NCBI GenBank assembly: GCA_016210545.1
Contig: JACQTY010000248.1
Span: forward strand, 1-36,047
Source of the DNA: Chloroflexota bacterium
GTDB lineage: Bacteria > Chloroflexota > Dehalococcoidia > JACVQG01
Reading direction: 5' to 3'
Length of the DNA: 36,047 nucleotides
The notes beneath the pieces were generated by a model. It was given only the letters and a program-made list of their open reading frames with translations. It searched no databases and was not told the origin of the DNA. Numbering within the stretch: position 1 is the first letter of the stretch; each line of letters starts with the position of its first letter. Positions 1-7,714 of the stretch are shown here, piece by piece. The position numbers were made by a program, and so were the translations under genes.

Positions 1-25
1 GTCTTTCATACCTCACCCCCTTTGT

Positions 26-155
26 CCCCCTCTCCGATTTCAGAGAGGGGGAGATTGACCTAACCCTGAATCCCTTCCCTATACGGGAAGGGACTTGGTA
101 CGGGCACGGCACGCCGTGCCCCTACGAAACTTCCCCTTCCCACTCTGGGAAGGGG
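26..155. repeat. Cluster of four GC-rich hairpin repeats after the cas operon
   Basis: Four inverted repeats stand in a row: arms 26-34/43-51, 72-79/85-92, 102-109/114-121 and 133-141/147-155. The last ends one base before the cas6e stop codon. The same families recur near 9870, 28180 and 28330, so these are dispersed REP-like elements. The last hairpin could also help end cas transcription, but no T-run follows it on the minus strand. There is no gene here and no CRISPR repeat. Confidence 0.75.
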
Positions 156-1154
156 TTAGGTCTTACCTCCCGCTTCGCACATCTCACCTCTCAACGGCGC
201 CACCGAGAGCAGCCCGAAGCCAAACGCCTTGCCGGGGCCGATGCCACTGATGATGGCCCGACGGAATAGCCCGGCATCGGTGACTGTGAGAACGCCTTTG
301 TAACGGACGAGGCGTCTGCGGCCAGTGTCCTCCTTTGCCTCGGTCTTCTTTGCCTTCTCTGGTTCGGGCTTGCGCCAAAACATGTAACCCGGTTGGATGA
401 TGGGATGTCCCTCGACGCGGAAGCCGTGACGCTTCCCCTTACGGATGAGCCAATCTTCAAGCTTATCATTTTGGACAGGTACTCGCTGGCCCCCGTGCTT
501 CTGCTTATTGTTATTGGCAATTTCATCTTTGCGGACTGCGCGGGCCTGCTCCACCGCGACTAGAACTGTAGCATGGTCTAGGTCTGGAGCGGCAAGGAGC
601 ATGTTAGCCGTGAGGTCGCGTTCACGGTTTGATAGCTTTAGCTCGAGCTGTTTGATAGCAGCGCGGCACTCCGAATAGGAGCGCCTGTGACGCTCCACGG
701 AAGGCTTGTTGCCGTCGCCACCCACCTCGGCGCCGGTCTTGCATGCCGAATTGGCCGCGAGGCGGAATCTCAGTGCCTGCCCCGCCGCGAAGGCGGGGTC
801 AAAGGCCTTCACCTGTGGGTCGCACGCCAGCAGATAGCCCGCATTCTGGAAAGCATAGTCCCAGTCGGGCTTGATGGCAGATTGTACCAGAATCACCGGG
901 CTGCCGCCGGGCACGGGATCGATGCGAAACAGGAAGCCATTGTCGCTTCCTCGCTCAATGTGGACTTGCTTTGCGCCAAAGTCCTCCGGTTTGAAAGGCT
1001 GTAGGAAGTCCTTGTCGGCTGCTACCCTGGAAGCCGATGGAAACGCCATGCACAACCGCTGGTGAACATGGTAGAGGTTGCGCAGCCAGAGACGGCCGGG
1101 CCGCGGCCGGTCGGGATTGCTTCCCACATTTATAAGGAGATACGATATGTACAT
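156..1154 (-). CDS. cas6e: Cas6e (CasE/Cse3), type I-E crRNA endoribonuclease
   Basis: Cas6e cuts the CRISPR precursor RNA within each repeat and stays bound to the 3-prime hairpin of the crRNA in Cascade. His31 in YHVHQRL matches the catalytic His of the family (E. coli His20). The C-terminal glycine-rich loop GIGPGKAFGFGLL (about 306-318) is the family signature. At 332 residues it is much longer than the usual 200-250. The extra length includes a charged, probably helical stretch at about 150-215 and a Lys/Glu-rich loop at about 265-285. The start lies 2 bases after the cas5e stop, with an AGGAGGTGG ribosome site inside the end of cas5e. It is last in the operon; no cas1 or cas2 follows before the window edge. 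Confidence 0.93.
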   Translation of the reverse strand: MYISYLLINVGSNPDRPRPGRLWLRNLYHVHQRLCMAFPSASRVAADKDFLQPFKPEDFGAKQVHIERGSDNGFLFRIDPVPGGSPVILVQSAIKPDWDYAFQNAGYLLACDPQVKAFDPAFAAGQALRFRLAANSACKTGAEVGGDGNKPSVERHRRSYSECRAAIKQLELKLSNRERDLTANMLLAAPDLDHATVLVAVEQARAVRKDEIANNNKQKHGGQRVPVQNDKLEDWLIRKGKRHGFRVEGHPIIQPGYMFWRKPEPEKAKKTEAKEDTGRRRLVRYKGVLTVTDAGLFRRAIISGIGPGKAFGFGLLSVAPLRGEMCEAGGKT

Positions 1155-1156
1155 GT

Positions 1157-2275
1157 CTATTCCACCTCCTCCGGGCTGAGACGCCGGCGGCGGGTCTCCA
1201 GGGAGCGGAAGTCAATGATCTCTTTACGTTTCTTGATAATCTCGTCTCGCCAACGGGGTTCCTCGGGGTTGATGCGGTCCAGGCCCATGCCCAGGCCGTA
1301 CTCGATCATGGTTACGGCGTCGTGGCATAGCCGACACAGCGAACGGAGGTCATCCATGGTCTCGCCGCCGCCGGCGCGGCGGTAGGTGATGTGCTGGACG
1401 GTCCGGGTGTGGGGAGTAAGGGGAGCCTTACAGAAAACACACAGATGTTGGTCATGCTGCCACCGCTCTGCCTGGCGTTGTTTGTAAACAGAATCTTCAT
1501 ACGCTGCTTGGGGCCGCGGTGCAGGCGGTGTGTGTTGCTGCGTAGGGCTGTCCACGTGAACCTTCAGAGATGTGCGGACAATCAGCCGTGGCCAATGTAC
1601 AGACGGGTCAAAGGAGATCGGAACGTCGTACCAAACCTCGGCATCCGATGGAGCTATGGCGTCGTCAGAGGGCGCTTGCCATTCGATAAGGCAGGGCAGT
1701 TCCCCCGGCGGCGAGACACCGTCAACCTCTACTAGGCGGGGTTGCCAGGGAATGTATTGCAGGGCCTCCTTCAATCCTGGAAAGTTGCCCTGCCCGGCCA
1801 TGATGGGCACGGACGGGACACAGGACTTGCGGCCCAGGAAGGGCGGCCATTTTGGATCCTCCAAAGCCGTCTTTACATGCTGAATAGTCTCAGACTGGCC
1901 ACGTAAAGCCACCAGGAAGCTGGCATCGCAGAGATACTCGCGACGGCTAACCAGAGTCTCAATTGTTTTGGTGGTGCCTGTTATCTTGATCCCGCCTTCG
2001 GCCTTCAGCAGACCATAGCCGGCGCCAACGGTGTGATAGTCCCACCAGCGCGCGCCCGGTCGGTCAATGCGGACCCCCATTGCCAGCTTGTTCAAGTCTT
2101 TAAGGTGTTGCCGCGCGTCCAGGCGTCGTACGCCCATTGCCGCGCATATCAGGCCGAGTATACCGGACTTGGTCGGGGCCTCCATGGTGCGCCGGATGAC
2201 GAACTTGGAGGTGTCACCCCAGGCCTGAAGGGGGCCTTCTAGGCGGAGAAACAGAGTGTTGGCTGTGCCGGCCAT
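1157..2275 (-). CDS. cas5e-HNH: Cas5e fused to a C-terminal HNH nuclease domain
   Basis: Residues 1 to about 240 are Cas5e, the Cascade subunit that caps the crRNA 5-prime handle. Visible signs are the N-terminal LFLRLEGPLQAWG, the APTKSGILGLICAAMG region and the YLCDASFLVAL strand. A Pro-rich linker (about 243-258) leads to an HNH domain at about 262-330. It has zinc-knuckle cysteines C279/C282 and C314/C317, the first HNH histidine H295 (VQHITY), an acidic residue D309 where many HNH domains have Asn, and the last His H318 (LCRLCH). A basic helical tail ends at residue 372. Normal Cas5e is about 220-250 residues and has no nuclease. HNH-fused Cas5 in type I-E loci without Cas3 has been reported from metagenome mining; the inference is that this Cascade cuts its DNA target itself. 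Fusion is in one continuous frame, 2 bases after the cas7e stop. Confidence 0.93.
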   Translation of the reverse strand: MAGTANTLFLRLEGPLQAWGDTSKFVIRRTMEAPTKSGILGLICAAMGVRRLDARQHLKDLNKLAMGVRIDRPGARWWDYHTVGAGYGLLKAEGGIKITGTTKTIETLVSRREYLCDASFLVALRGQSETIQHVKTALEDPKWPPFLGRKSCVPSVPIMAGQGNFPGLKEALQYIPWQPRLVEVDGVSPPGELPCLIEWQAPSDDAIAPSDAEVWYDVPISFDPSVHWPRLIVRTSLKVHVDSPTQQHTPPAPRPQAAYEDSVYKQRQAERWQHDQHLCVFCKAPLTPHTRTVQHITYRRAGGGETMDDLRSLCRLCHDAVTMIEYGLGMGLDRINPEEPRWRDEIIKKRKEIIDFRSLETRRRRLSPEEVE

Positions 2276-2277
2276 GA

Positions 2278-3984
2278 TCAGGCTCCTTCCGGAGCCTTAC
2301 CAGCGTCCTTGACCTGCGACCATTCGAAGCCGATTTCCTTTACCATTGCTTCCACCAACCCCGCGGGGTTGCCGTCTTCGCCGACAAGGGTTTTGTAAAC
2401 TCCTGTGGTCAAATCCATGTGATTCTTCTTCGTGCCGTCTGGCTCGCGTTCCCAACCTTGCAAAGGATGGCGCCATAGCTGTGGGCTGAACCACAGCAAC
2501 GTGGATTTCACGCCAAAGGCATTGCGCAGAGAATGGACGTAATCCCCGAACTGTGCGATGCTCCGGCCTACCAGGCTGACGCTGTCGGCAGCGTCATCGG
2601 GCGGGTCGCCAATCTTGCGGGCTGGATCAGCAAACGCATTGGCATAGCTAACGGGTATCTTTCCGCTCTTCTTGATTTCGACCAGGATTCCCTCTGGTAA
2701 AGTGGGCGAGGCAAGGCCGTTCTGCTTTCCGCTGGGGGTAGTTTGCGCCGCAGCACGAAGGAAGTGGCCCACTGTGCAAGCCGCGAGGCGTTCTGCCTGC
2801 GGCTTCACCTCGTTTTCCCATTTCTTGGTGACTTCAGGGTCATTTTCCCTGTCCGGTTGCGGCCCGGCAAGGTTGTTCACAAGTTGGTCCCAGTCCAGGC
2901 AGAAGTACTTGTAAAAGCATGCCGAGTTGAACATGGCCTCATCCACATGCCCCGCCCCGCCGCCGGTCCTGCCCAGGTCATCCACCGCCGTGAAGTAGTC
3001 CACCTCATTAACCACGGCGTGGGTTGAAATGGCATGCGCCACCTGCATGGCGGCTTCTACATCCTGGAATGCATCGGACGTTGTCATCCGGCCAAAGAGA
3101 GCGATATCTACTGCGTCACAGCGATTAGCTGATCTTAGAGCCTCCTGAAACGTGTCCCACTCCTTTTTCCCTGGTTTGGGGGGCGCATCGTCCTTGAGCA
3201 CGCCCTTTTCCTCCTTAGCAGGACCTTTGATCAATTCTTTGAACCGGGCGGGGTCGGCCACACGAAGTGAAAGAAGGCGCTCAGCAATCAGTAAAGCGTG
3301 TGGGTATCCAGGTTGGTTATCCTCCATCTCCGGCTCCCCCGGGGGCTCCTCCCCTTCAGCAGGTTTGAGCAGTTCACGCATGCGGCATTTCGCAATGACC
3401 CAACTAACGTTGACCAGCCTATCTTGCTCCTTATCATCATCCAGGCCCGACTCAGAAAGATGCTCTCGAACCATTTCCTGGAACCCTACGACCGGGTTGA
3501 GAAAGTACTTATAGCAATCTTGTTGCTGTTCACGTAACTCACCCAGTTTTTGAACGAAAAACCTAGCGTGGCCTGGCCCCAGATGGATCAACTGTGCGGT
3601 CTTTGGTCGCTCATCTACCTTCGCCGCCCGTGGTGCCTTCGTGTCTTCCTTCTCTTTGCTGACGGCTATGCGCTGCGCCCTCAGGACGATTCGCCGATGC
3701 TCATCTGAAGGGATTTGTGATTTCAGCAACTCCTGCTGCACCAACCAGGGAAAGAACTTAGTCTTGGTTCCAATATGCCCAGACATTGCCTCATAGAACA
3801 TTCCTGGCCCTTTACTGTGCACGTCCTCCGGGTTGCCGGGGTTGCGGATGCTGCGCTTGAGACACTGGCTGGAAATGCGGGCGCGGGTAACGCCGCCGAA
3901 AAGGCAGGTCTTGGGCGCCCCCAGGTCGTCCCGGTTCAGGTTGGCCGGGCTGTGGTTCTGGATGATATGGATTTCAACAAGCAT
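2278..3984 (-). CDS. cas7e: Cas7e (CasC/Cse4), Cascade backbone subunit with large insertion
   Basis: Cas7e polymerises along the crRNA spacer to form the Cascade backbone. Family signatures are the N-terminal VEIHIIQNHSPANLNRDD, GGVTRARISSQCLKRSIR (about 31-47), DIALFGRM (about 293-300), the AHAIST...EVDYFTAVDDL stretch (318-337) and FNSACFYKY (352-360). At 568 residues it is far longer than typical Cas7e (about 350-390). The conserved FGRM block begins near residue 297, much later than usual, so roughly 150-170 extra residues lie between about 60 and 285. That segment is charged and partly Pro/Glu-rich. The ATG follows a GGGAGG ribosome site 5 bases upstream, 11 bases after the cse2 stop. 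Adjacent to the HNH-fused Cas5, so the insertion may relate to placement of the nuclease (inference). Confidence 0.93.
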   Translation of the reverse strand: MLVEIHIIQNHSPANLNRDDLGAPKTCLFGGVTRARISSQCLKRSIRNPGNPEDVHSKGPGMFYEAMSGHIGTKTKFFPWLVQQELLKSQIPSDEHRRIVLRAQRIAVSKEKEDTKAPRAAKVDERPKTAQLIHLGPGHARFFVQKLGELREQQQDCYKYFLNPVVGFQEMVREHLSESGLDDDKEQDRLVNVSWVIAKCRMRELLKPAEGEEPPGEPEMEDNQPGYPHALLIAERLLSLRVADPARFKELIKGPAKEEKGVLKDDAPPKPGKKEWDTFQEALRSANRCDAVDIALFGRMTTSDAFQDVEAAMQVAHAISTHAVVNEVDYFTAVDDLGRTGGGAGHVDEAMFNSACFYKYFCLDWDQLVNNLAGPQPDRENDPEVTKKWENEVKPQAERLAACTVGHFLRAAAQTTPSGKQNGLASPTLPEGILVEIKKSGKIPVSYANAFADPARKIGDPPDDAADSVSLVGRSIAQFGDYVHSLRNAFGVKSTLLWFSPQLWRHPLQGWEREPDGTKKNHMDLTTGVYKTLVGEDGNPAGLVEAMVKEIGFEWSQVKDAGKAPEGA

Positions 3985-3995
3985 GATTGCCTCCC

Positions 3996-4529
3996 TTATA
4001 AAACTTTAACGGCTTTCAGGTACTCCTCGGCCCAGATGTCGCGGACATCCCGCTTTAGCCGGTGCTCGTCCGCGCGATCCCAGATGGACAGGTCATCGAG
4101 GAGTTGCGCCCAGTCCAGGCCGGGACATCGCTTTCTCTCCACGGTGGCGGCCACCACATGCAGCGCCCAATGCAAGTGGGGTTCCAGGCCCGGCAACGCA
4201 GCTTGCAGCAAGGCATCGAACCGTCCACGATAGCGCTTTTGATCTTGTTCAACGGTCGGTTCGTTGGCACCCAGGACGGACGGCAGGTATCCACTATCAC
4301 CGGTAACAACGGGTATCGGGAACGCCCCGAACAGTTGGGCGATGAGCCAGCTTGTCTCCCGCCGGGGGGCGGCCTGGTTTCTCTGCCGTAGGGGCCACCA
4401 CACGCCCGTGAACAGGTCAAACCCGGCCAGAGACTTATCTGGGGGCTGGCCCGCCAGTCTACGGAGTCGCGACCTTTCCCCCTCGTTGAGTGATTGTAGC
4501 TGGTGTATGAACGCCGCTGCCTGACTCAA
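3996..4529 (-). CDS. cse2: Cse2 (CasB, Cas11e), Cascade small subunit
   Basis: Cse2 forms the dimeric belly of type I-E Cascade and helps hold the non-target DNA strand in the R-loop. This 177-residue, helix-rich protein has the family length (about 160-200). Typical features are the N-terminal FIHQLQSLNEGERSRLRRLAG, the LFTGVWWPL segment near 40, and the C-terminal LLDDLSIWDRADEH followed by RDIWAEEYL. The start appears to be TTG at 4529, overlapping the cas8e TGA, with GAGAGGCG upstream; this implies translational coupling to cas8e. No insertion is seen, unlike Cas7e and Cas6e. Confidence 0.9.
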   Translation of the reverse strand: MSQAAAFIHQLQSLNEGERSRLRRLAGQPPDKSLAGFDLFTGVWWPLRQRNQAAPRRETSWLIAQLFGAFPIPVVTGDSGYLPSVLGANEPTVEQDQKRYRGRFDALLQAALPGLEPHLHWALHVVAATVERKRCPGLDWAQLLDDLSIWDRADEHRLKRDVRDIWAEEYLKAVKVL

Positions 4530-6097
4530 GCCGCGCCTCTCTTTCGCGCCGCCCCTTTGGGTTTCTGAACGGCGCGCGGGATAGGTTGCAAATTGGTGGC
4601 ATTCGCTGGCCGTTCCATCGCCCGGTGCAATGCCCTGAGTGCCTTTTGAGTGGCCTCCCGCTGGCGCAGGGGCGATCCCGCCGCTACCATAGAAGACACG
4701 TCGTTGAGCACTGCTCTAACCGCATCGCGAACTCCATGCCGCCAGCCCTCCACGCGGCGGTCAACTTCCTCTCTGGAGACCGCTACTGTTATCTCGTCCA
4801 AGAATCTTCGGAACTGGGTGCGAAGTGTCGCTTCAATCTCGGCATCAACCATTGCCAGAGCAGATTTCACCTCAGGGCGGCCTTGTGCTTGTCGGGGGAT
4901 GGCCTGGACGATGTAGTACCTCAGGTTCATGTCGTCGAGACCATCGATTTCTGCAAGCGCCAGATCCCGGAGAACAACGTCCTCAAGGAGACGGTAGGCA
5001 ATCTTCCAAGTGTCCCCATGTTCGTCAAACGTCTTTGCCTGCTTGGTAAGGGGCTCATAGCACGTCACCGACAATTCCGTCCCGTATGAAAGGCGTTGCC
5101 CAGCGACGCGAATCGCCGGCACGGGTCCATCGCCGCTCGCTGATTGTAGCATGGCACGAGCGAGTTCTCGCCAAAATGCTGCCTCATACGACGGATAGCG
5201 CACGGGATCCGGCCCACGGAGCAGGTTATCTTTGTTACCCACCTTGTCGGCATTAGAAGCGGCCTTTGTGGGACGCTGGGCGGTAAGTGGATCACGCCAC
5301 GCACGACGGTCACCACTTCGGCTGCGCCCCCCCTTGAACACGAGCTTTGACACAAGAGGCCCTTGTGCTCCACAGCGGGAACACCTCCTATCACCAATTT
5401 GGATTAGCGGCCCCAGCCAGACAGCACGTGGTTGCCAGGTAAACCCTTCGAGTATACCTATGCTCTGTTGCGCTTGTTTGCCCATATCCCACGATGGGTA
5501 GTCGTCGTCCAACTCTTGCGACGGCCAATTGAGCAAGAGGGTTTCCATCAACGTATTGCCGCGGGGGAGAAAATAGGCGGGTGGTGCGTTGTTGATAGAG
5601 GGGGATTTCCCTTGGCCGCCTTGCGTTGCACATGCTGAGAGGCGAACCAGTCCAAGAGCACAGCAGGCGCGGCATAGGCCAACCGTACGGTCGTAAACGT
5701 GTTGAAAGTGGTTGATCTCGGTAGCGGCAGGCAAGTAAGCGAACAGATCGGATGCAGGGCGTTCCGCATTCTTATCAGCTTCATCTGAAGACTGATAGAA
5801 CCTTTTTCCCCCGCCCAACAGGTTGAAGCAATCCCTGTTGTCGTAGAGCTTGGAGAACCAGTCTTCGGGGAACGAGTCAGCGGGTGCGGGGGCTGCGTCA
5901 GTTGTTGGATTCCCCTTGCACCAATACAACACCGCCAGCAAAAAACGCATAATGGCCACGCGGTCCATGGGGTTGCTGGCTGCAATCTGCCGGATGCGAC
6001 CCGCCTGCGTAAGCGCGTTTTTGATGCCCACGCGGCATGCCGTTCCATTGGTATAGAGGACGGGAATCCAGGGTTCGTCAAGGAGATTGTACGTCAT
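4526..6097 (-). CDS. cas8e: Cas8e (CasA/Cse1), Cascade large subunit
   Basis: Cas8e recognises the PAM and starts target unwinding. In standard type I-E it also recruits Cas3. The N-terminal YNLLDEPWIPVLY is the classic CasA start. Two CxxC pairs, C142/C145 and C239/C242, match the zinc site of the family. The C-terminal third is a helix-rich bundle rich in Arg and Glu, ending in a basic tail. Start at 6097 is preferred over an ATG 33 bases upstream because GGGAGGTGG lies 6-8 bases before it and the protein then begins with the family motif. Length is 523 residues, normal for Cas8e. It is the first gene of the operon; the usual cas3 gene is not upstream, so the Cas3-docking role may be lost here (inference). 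Confidence 0.92.
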   Translation of the reverse strand: MTYNLLDEPWIPVLYTNGTACRVGIKNALTQAGRIRQIAASNPMDRVAIMRFLLAVLYWCKGNPTTDAAPAPADSFPEDWFSKLYDNRDCFNLLGGGKRFYQSSDEADKNAERPASDLFAYLPAATEINHFQHVYDRTVGLCRACCALGLVRLSACATQGGQGKSPSINNAPPAYFLPRGNTLMETLLLNWPSQELDDDYPSWDMGKQAQQSIGILEGFTWQPRAVWLGPLIQIGDRRCSRCGAQGPLVSKLVFKGGRSRSGDRRAWRDPLTAQRPTKAASNADKVGNKDNLLRGPDPVRYPSYEAAFWRELARAMLQSASGDGPVPAIRVAGQRLSYGTELSVTCYEPLTKQAKTFDEHGDTWKIAYRLLEDVVLRDLALAEIDGLDDMNLRYYIVQAIPRQAQGRPEVKSALAMVDAEIEATLRTQFRRFLDEITVAVSREEVDRRVEGWRHGVRDAVRAVLNDVSSMVAAGSPLRQREATQKALRALHRAMERPANATNLQPIPRAVQKPKGAARKRGAA

Positions 6098-6155
6098 GGG
6101 CTTCCACCTCCCGGGCGGAGTGGAGGTCAAGCAAGTGGCTCCGCTTGATGGAACG

Positions 6156-6183
6156 ATAATAACATATTTGTTCGGAATGTCAA
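6156..6183 (-). promoter_or_regulatory. Sigma-70 promoter of the cas operon
   Basis: On the minus strand TTGACA (6178-6183) is followed by 16 bases and TATTAT (6156-6161). This is a perfect -35 and a 5 of 6 -10. A transcript starting near 6149 would have a leader of about 50 bases before the cas8e ATG at 6097. The strength suggests steady expression of Cascade rather than silence. Confidence 0.75.
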
Positions 6184-6231
6184 GACAGACGCCAGATTGT
6201 CGGGGAGGGCGGTTTCACCGCGGAGTCGCCT

Positions 6232-6252
6232 GGGATTTGGTGCTTGGAAATT
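6232..6252 (+). repeat. Copy of the GGATTTGGTGCTT dispersed repeat
   Basis: A short copy of an AT-richer repeat family also found at 16407-16435, 16516-16544, 20498-20528 and 34043-34077. Here it lies between the cas promoter and the end of the beta-helix gene and is not placed before a plus-strand start codon. Confidence 0.6.
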
Positions 6253-6258
6253 CGCCGC

Positions 6259-7512
6259 CTACGGTATCGCCGGCACGTTGTTTTGCACTACGTTGTGTCG
6301 CGGCTCGGCGCTGATAGGGCCGAACCTATTCCCGTTCAGGGTATTGCCCATTATCACGGTGTAGTCGGCGGCGCCGGCTATCTTGATGCCAAACTCCTGG
6401 GTCTTCAGCGTCTGGTCGTCCCAGGCGTAGCTCGAGAGTACCATGTTGGAGTCCGAAGGCTCTTTCCCATCGTCCGAGATATGGATGCCATCGAAGCCTC
6501 GGCCGTTGGTCCCGTTGTTGCGGGCCAGGCTGTTCACGATGAGGTTCAACGACGAGTTGTACAGGTCTATCCCATAGCCGCCGTTGGCTACGGCCCATAC
6601 CTGAAGGGTGTTGCCGTAAGCGGTGTTCAGGCCGAACCCGGAGAAGGCGTTCAGATGGGCGACTCCCTGGATGTAGTTGCCGGACGCCCGGGTCAGATAG
6701 AAGCCGCCCTGGGCGTTGCCTTCGGATATGGTCCTGGTGAGCCTGTTGTTGCTGGCCTGGATTTCCACTCCGCTGTATTTGTTCCGCAGAGCATAGATGT
6801 CCGATAAAGCGTTTTCCTCGCCGTGGAAGATCCACACCCCGCCGTTGCCATTGTCCTCCGCCGTGACGTTGGATACCGTGTTGTTATGCGAGTCGGAGAT
6901 GACCAGCCCGTTGTCGCCATTATCAGAGACATGGATATCCCTGAGGCTATTCCCGTTCGACCCGGACAGCAGGTCGATCCCGGAGTTCCTGGCGCCGGTG
7001 ACCCCCACGTTGAACAGGGTGCTGTCGCTGACGCGCCGGAAGTGGATGCCCGAGCCGCTGAGTTGGCCTGTCTTATTGCCCACGATGCGGATATCGCTGA
7101 CCGTGAGGCCCTTATTGCCGTTGAACGGGTCGCTATTCACAATGGCCGCGGTGTTGGCGCCATCGCCGAGGTAGAGCCGGGGCGGGTTTCCCTTGCCCTC
7201 CAGGGATACATTGGATGCCAGGATGATAGCCCCCGATAGGTTGTACCTGCCCTCAAGAAGCACAATTTGCCCGCCCTCGAGGGGCAGAGACTGTATAGCC
7301 TTATTTATGAGGCGGTCATCGTCCTTCCCGGCGGCGACGTAGTCGGCCTTGACCGAGGCAGGGGACCCGCCGGGGGCTACGATGCGGGCAACCTTCGGGA
7401 GGACTGGGTTGCCCGCCGGGGGCGCGGTATCGGCGTGGGCGGGGAAGGCGCCGGTCAGCACGGCCAGGAGAGCAGTAACGATCAGGAGGGTTATCTGCCG
7501 TTTGCGTCCCAT
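6259..7512 (-). CDS. Secreted right-handed parallel beta-helix protein
   Basis: A 417-residue exported protein. A basic start (MGRKR), a hydrophobic core (about 7-22) and an AHA site near residue 27 form a Sec signal peptide. After this come about a dozen loose repeats of 20-24 residues, with N/G turns and V/I strands such as SGIDLLSGSNGN and NGLVISDSHNN. These are typical of PbH1/NosD-type beta-helices, a fold used by polysaccharide lyases and surface proteins. No catalytic motif could be picked out, so the substrate is unknown. The ATG at 7512 is chosen because it begins the signal peptide; the ribosome site is weak. An upstream in-frame ATG at 7572 would bury the signal. Its stop is about 75 bases before the cas promoter, but it is probably a separate unit. 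Confidence 0.8.
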   Translation of the reverse strand: MGRKRQITLLIVTALLAVLTGAFPAHADTAPPAGNPVLPKVARIVAPGGSPASVKADYVAAGKDDDRLINKAIQSLPLEGGQIVLLEGRYNLSGAIILASNVSLEGKGNPPRLYLGDGANTAAIVNSDPFNGNKGLTVSDIRIVGNKTGQLSGSGIHFRRVSDSTLFNVGVTGARNSGIDLLSGSNGNSLRDIHVSDNGDNGLVISDSHNNTVSNVTAEDNGNGGVWIFHGEENALSDIYALRNKYSGVEIQASNNRLTRTISEGNAQGGFYLTRASGNYIQGVAHLNAFSGFGLNTAYGNTLQVWAVANGGYGIDLYNSSLNLIVNSLARNNGTNGRGFDGIHISDDGKEPSDSNMVLSSYAWDDQTLKTQEFGIKIAGAADYTVIMGNTLNGNRFGPISAEPRHNVVQNNVPAIP

Positions 7513-7574
7513 TGAGACCCATATTAACAGATTTTGGGGCAATCGTTCATGTTCGGCTGCGCCGCAGTACATGT

Positions 7575-7670
7575 CATTCCGGCCACCGAGCCGGAATCCA
7601 GGGAAATGTAGTCGCCCAATTCATTGGGCAAACCCTGCCCCGACCTGTCGGGGCAACTACATCTTCTTGG
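7575..7670. repeat. Dispersed palindromic repeats between the beta-helix and YyaL genes
   Basis: Three inverted-repeat modules: an ATTCCGGCC...GCCGGAAT type hairpin near 7575-7598, GCCCAATTCATTGGGC at about 7614-7629, and CCCCGACCTGTCGGGG near 7639-7654. The GTAG/CTAC ends at about 7607 and 7662 make a larger inverted repeat. The CCCGACnnGTCGGG core recurs at 13116-13131 and about 14648-14663. Confidence 0.6.
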
Positions 7671-7714
7671 GGCTACTTTCGAGGGAAGACGGGCCGTGTT
7701 GCCTGCCGTCCGAG

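Noticed and set aside
1-155. Possible CRISPR array next to cas6e
   Set aside because: The repeats are four different hairpins without equal spacing or a shared 28-29 base unit; they match dispersed elements elsewhere.
187-600. Short plus-strand frames opposite cas6e
   Set aside because: They mirror the cas6e coding sequence and have no independent support.
6098-6130. Upstream ATG for cas8e
   Set aside because: No ribosome site precedes it and the added residues are not part of the Cas8e family; the ATG at 6097 has GGGAGGTGG.
6160-6180. LexA-like GAAC box in the cas promoter
   Set aside because: GAAC and the following GTT are wrongly spaced for the GAAC-N4-GTTC site.
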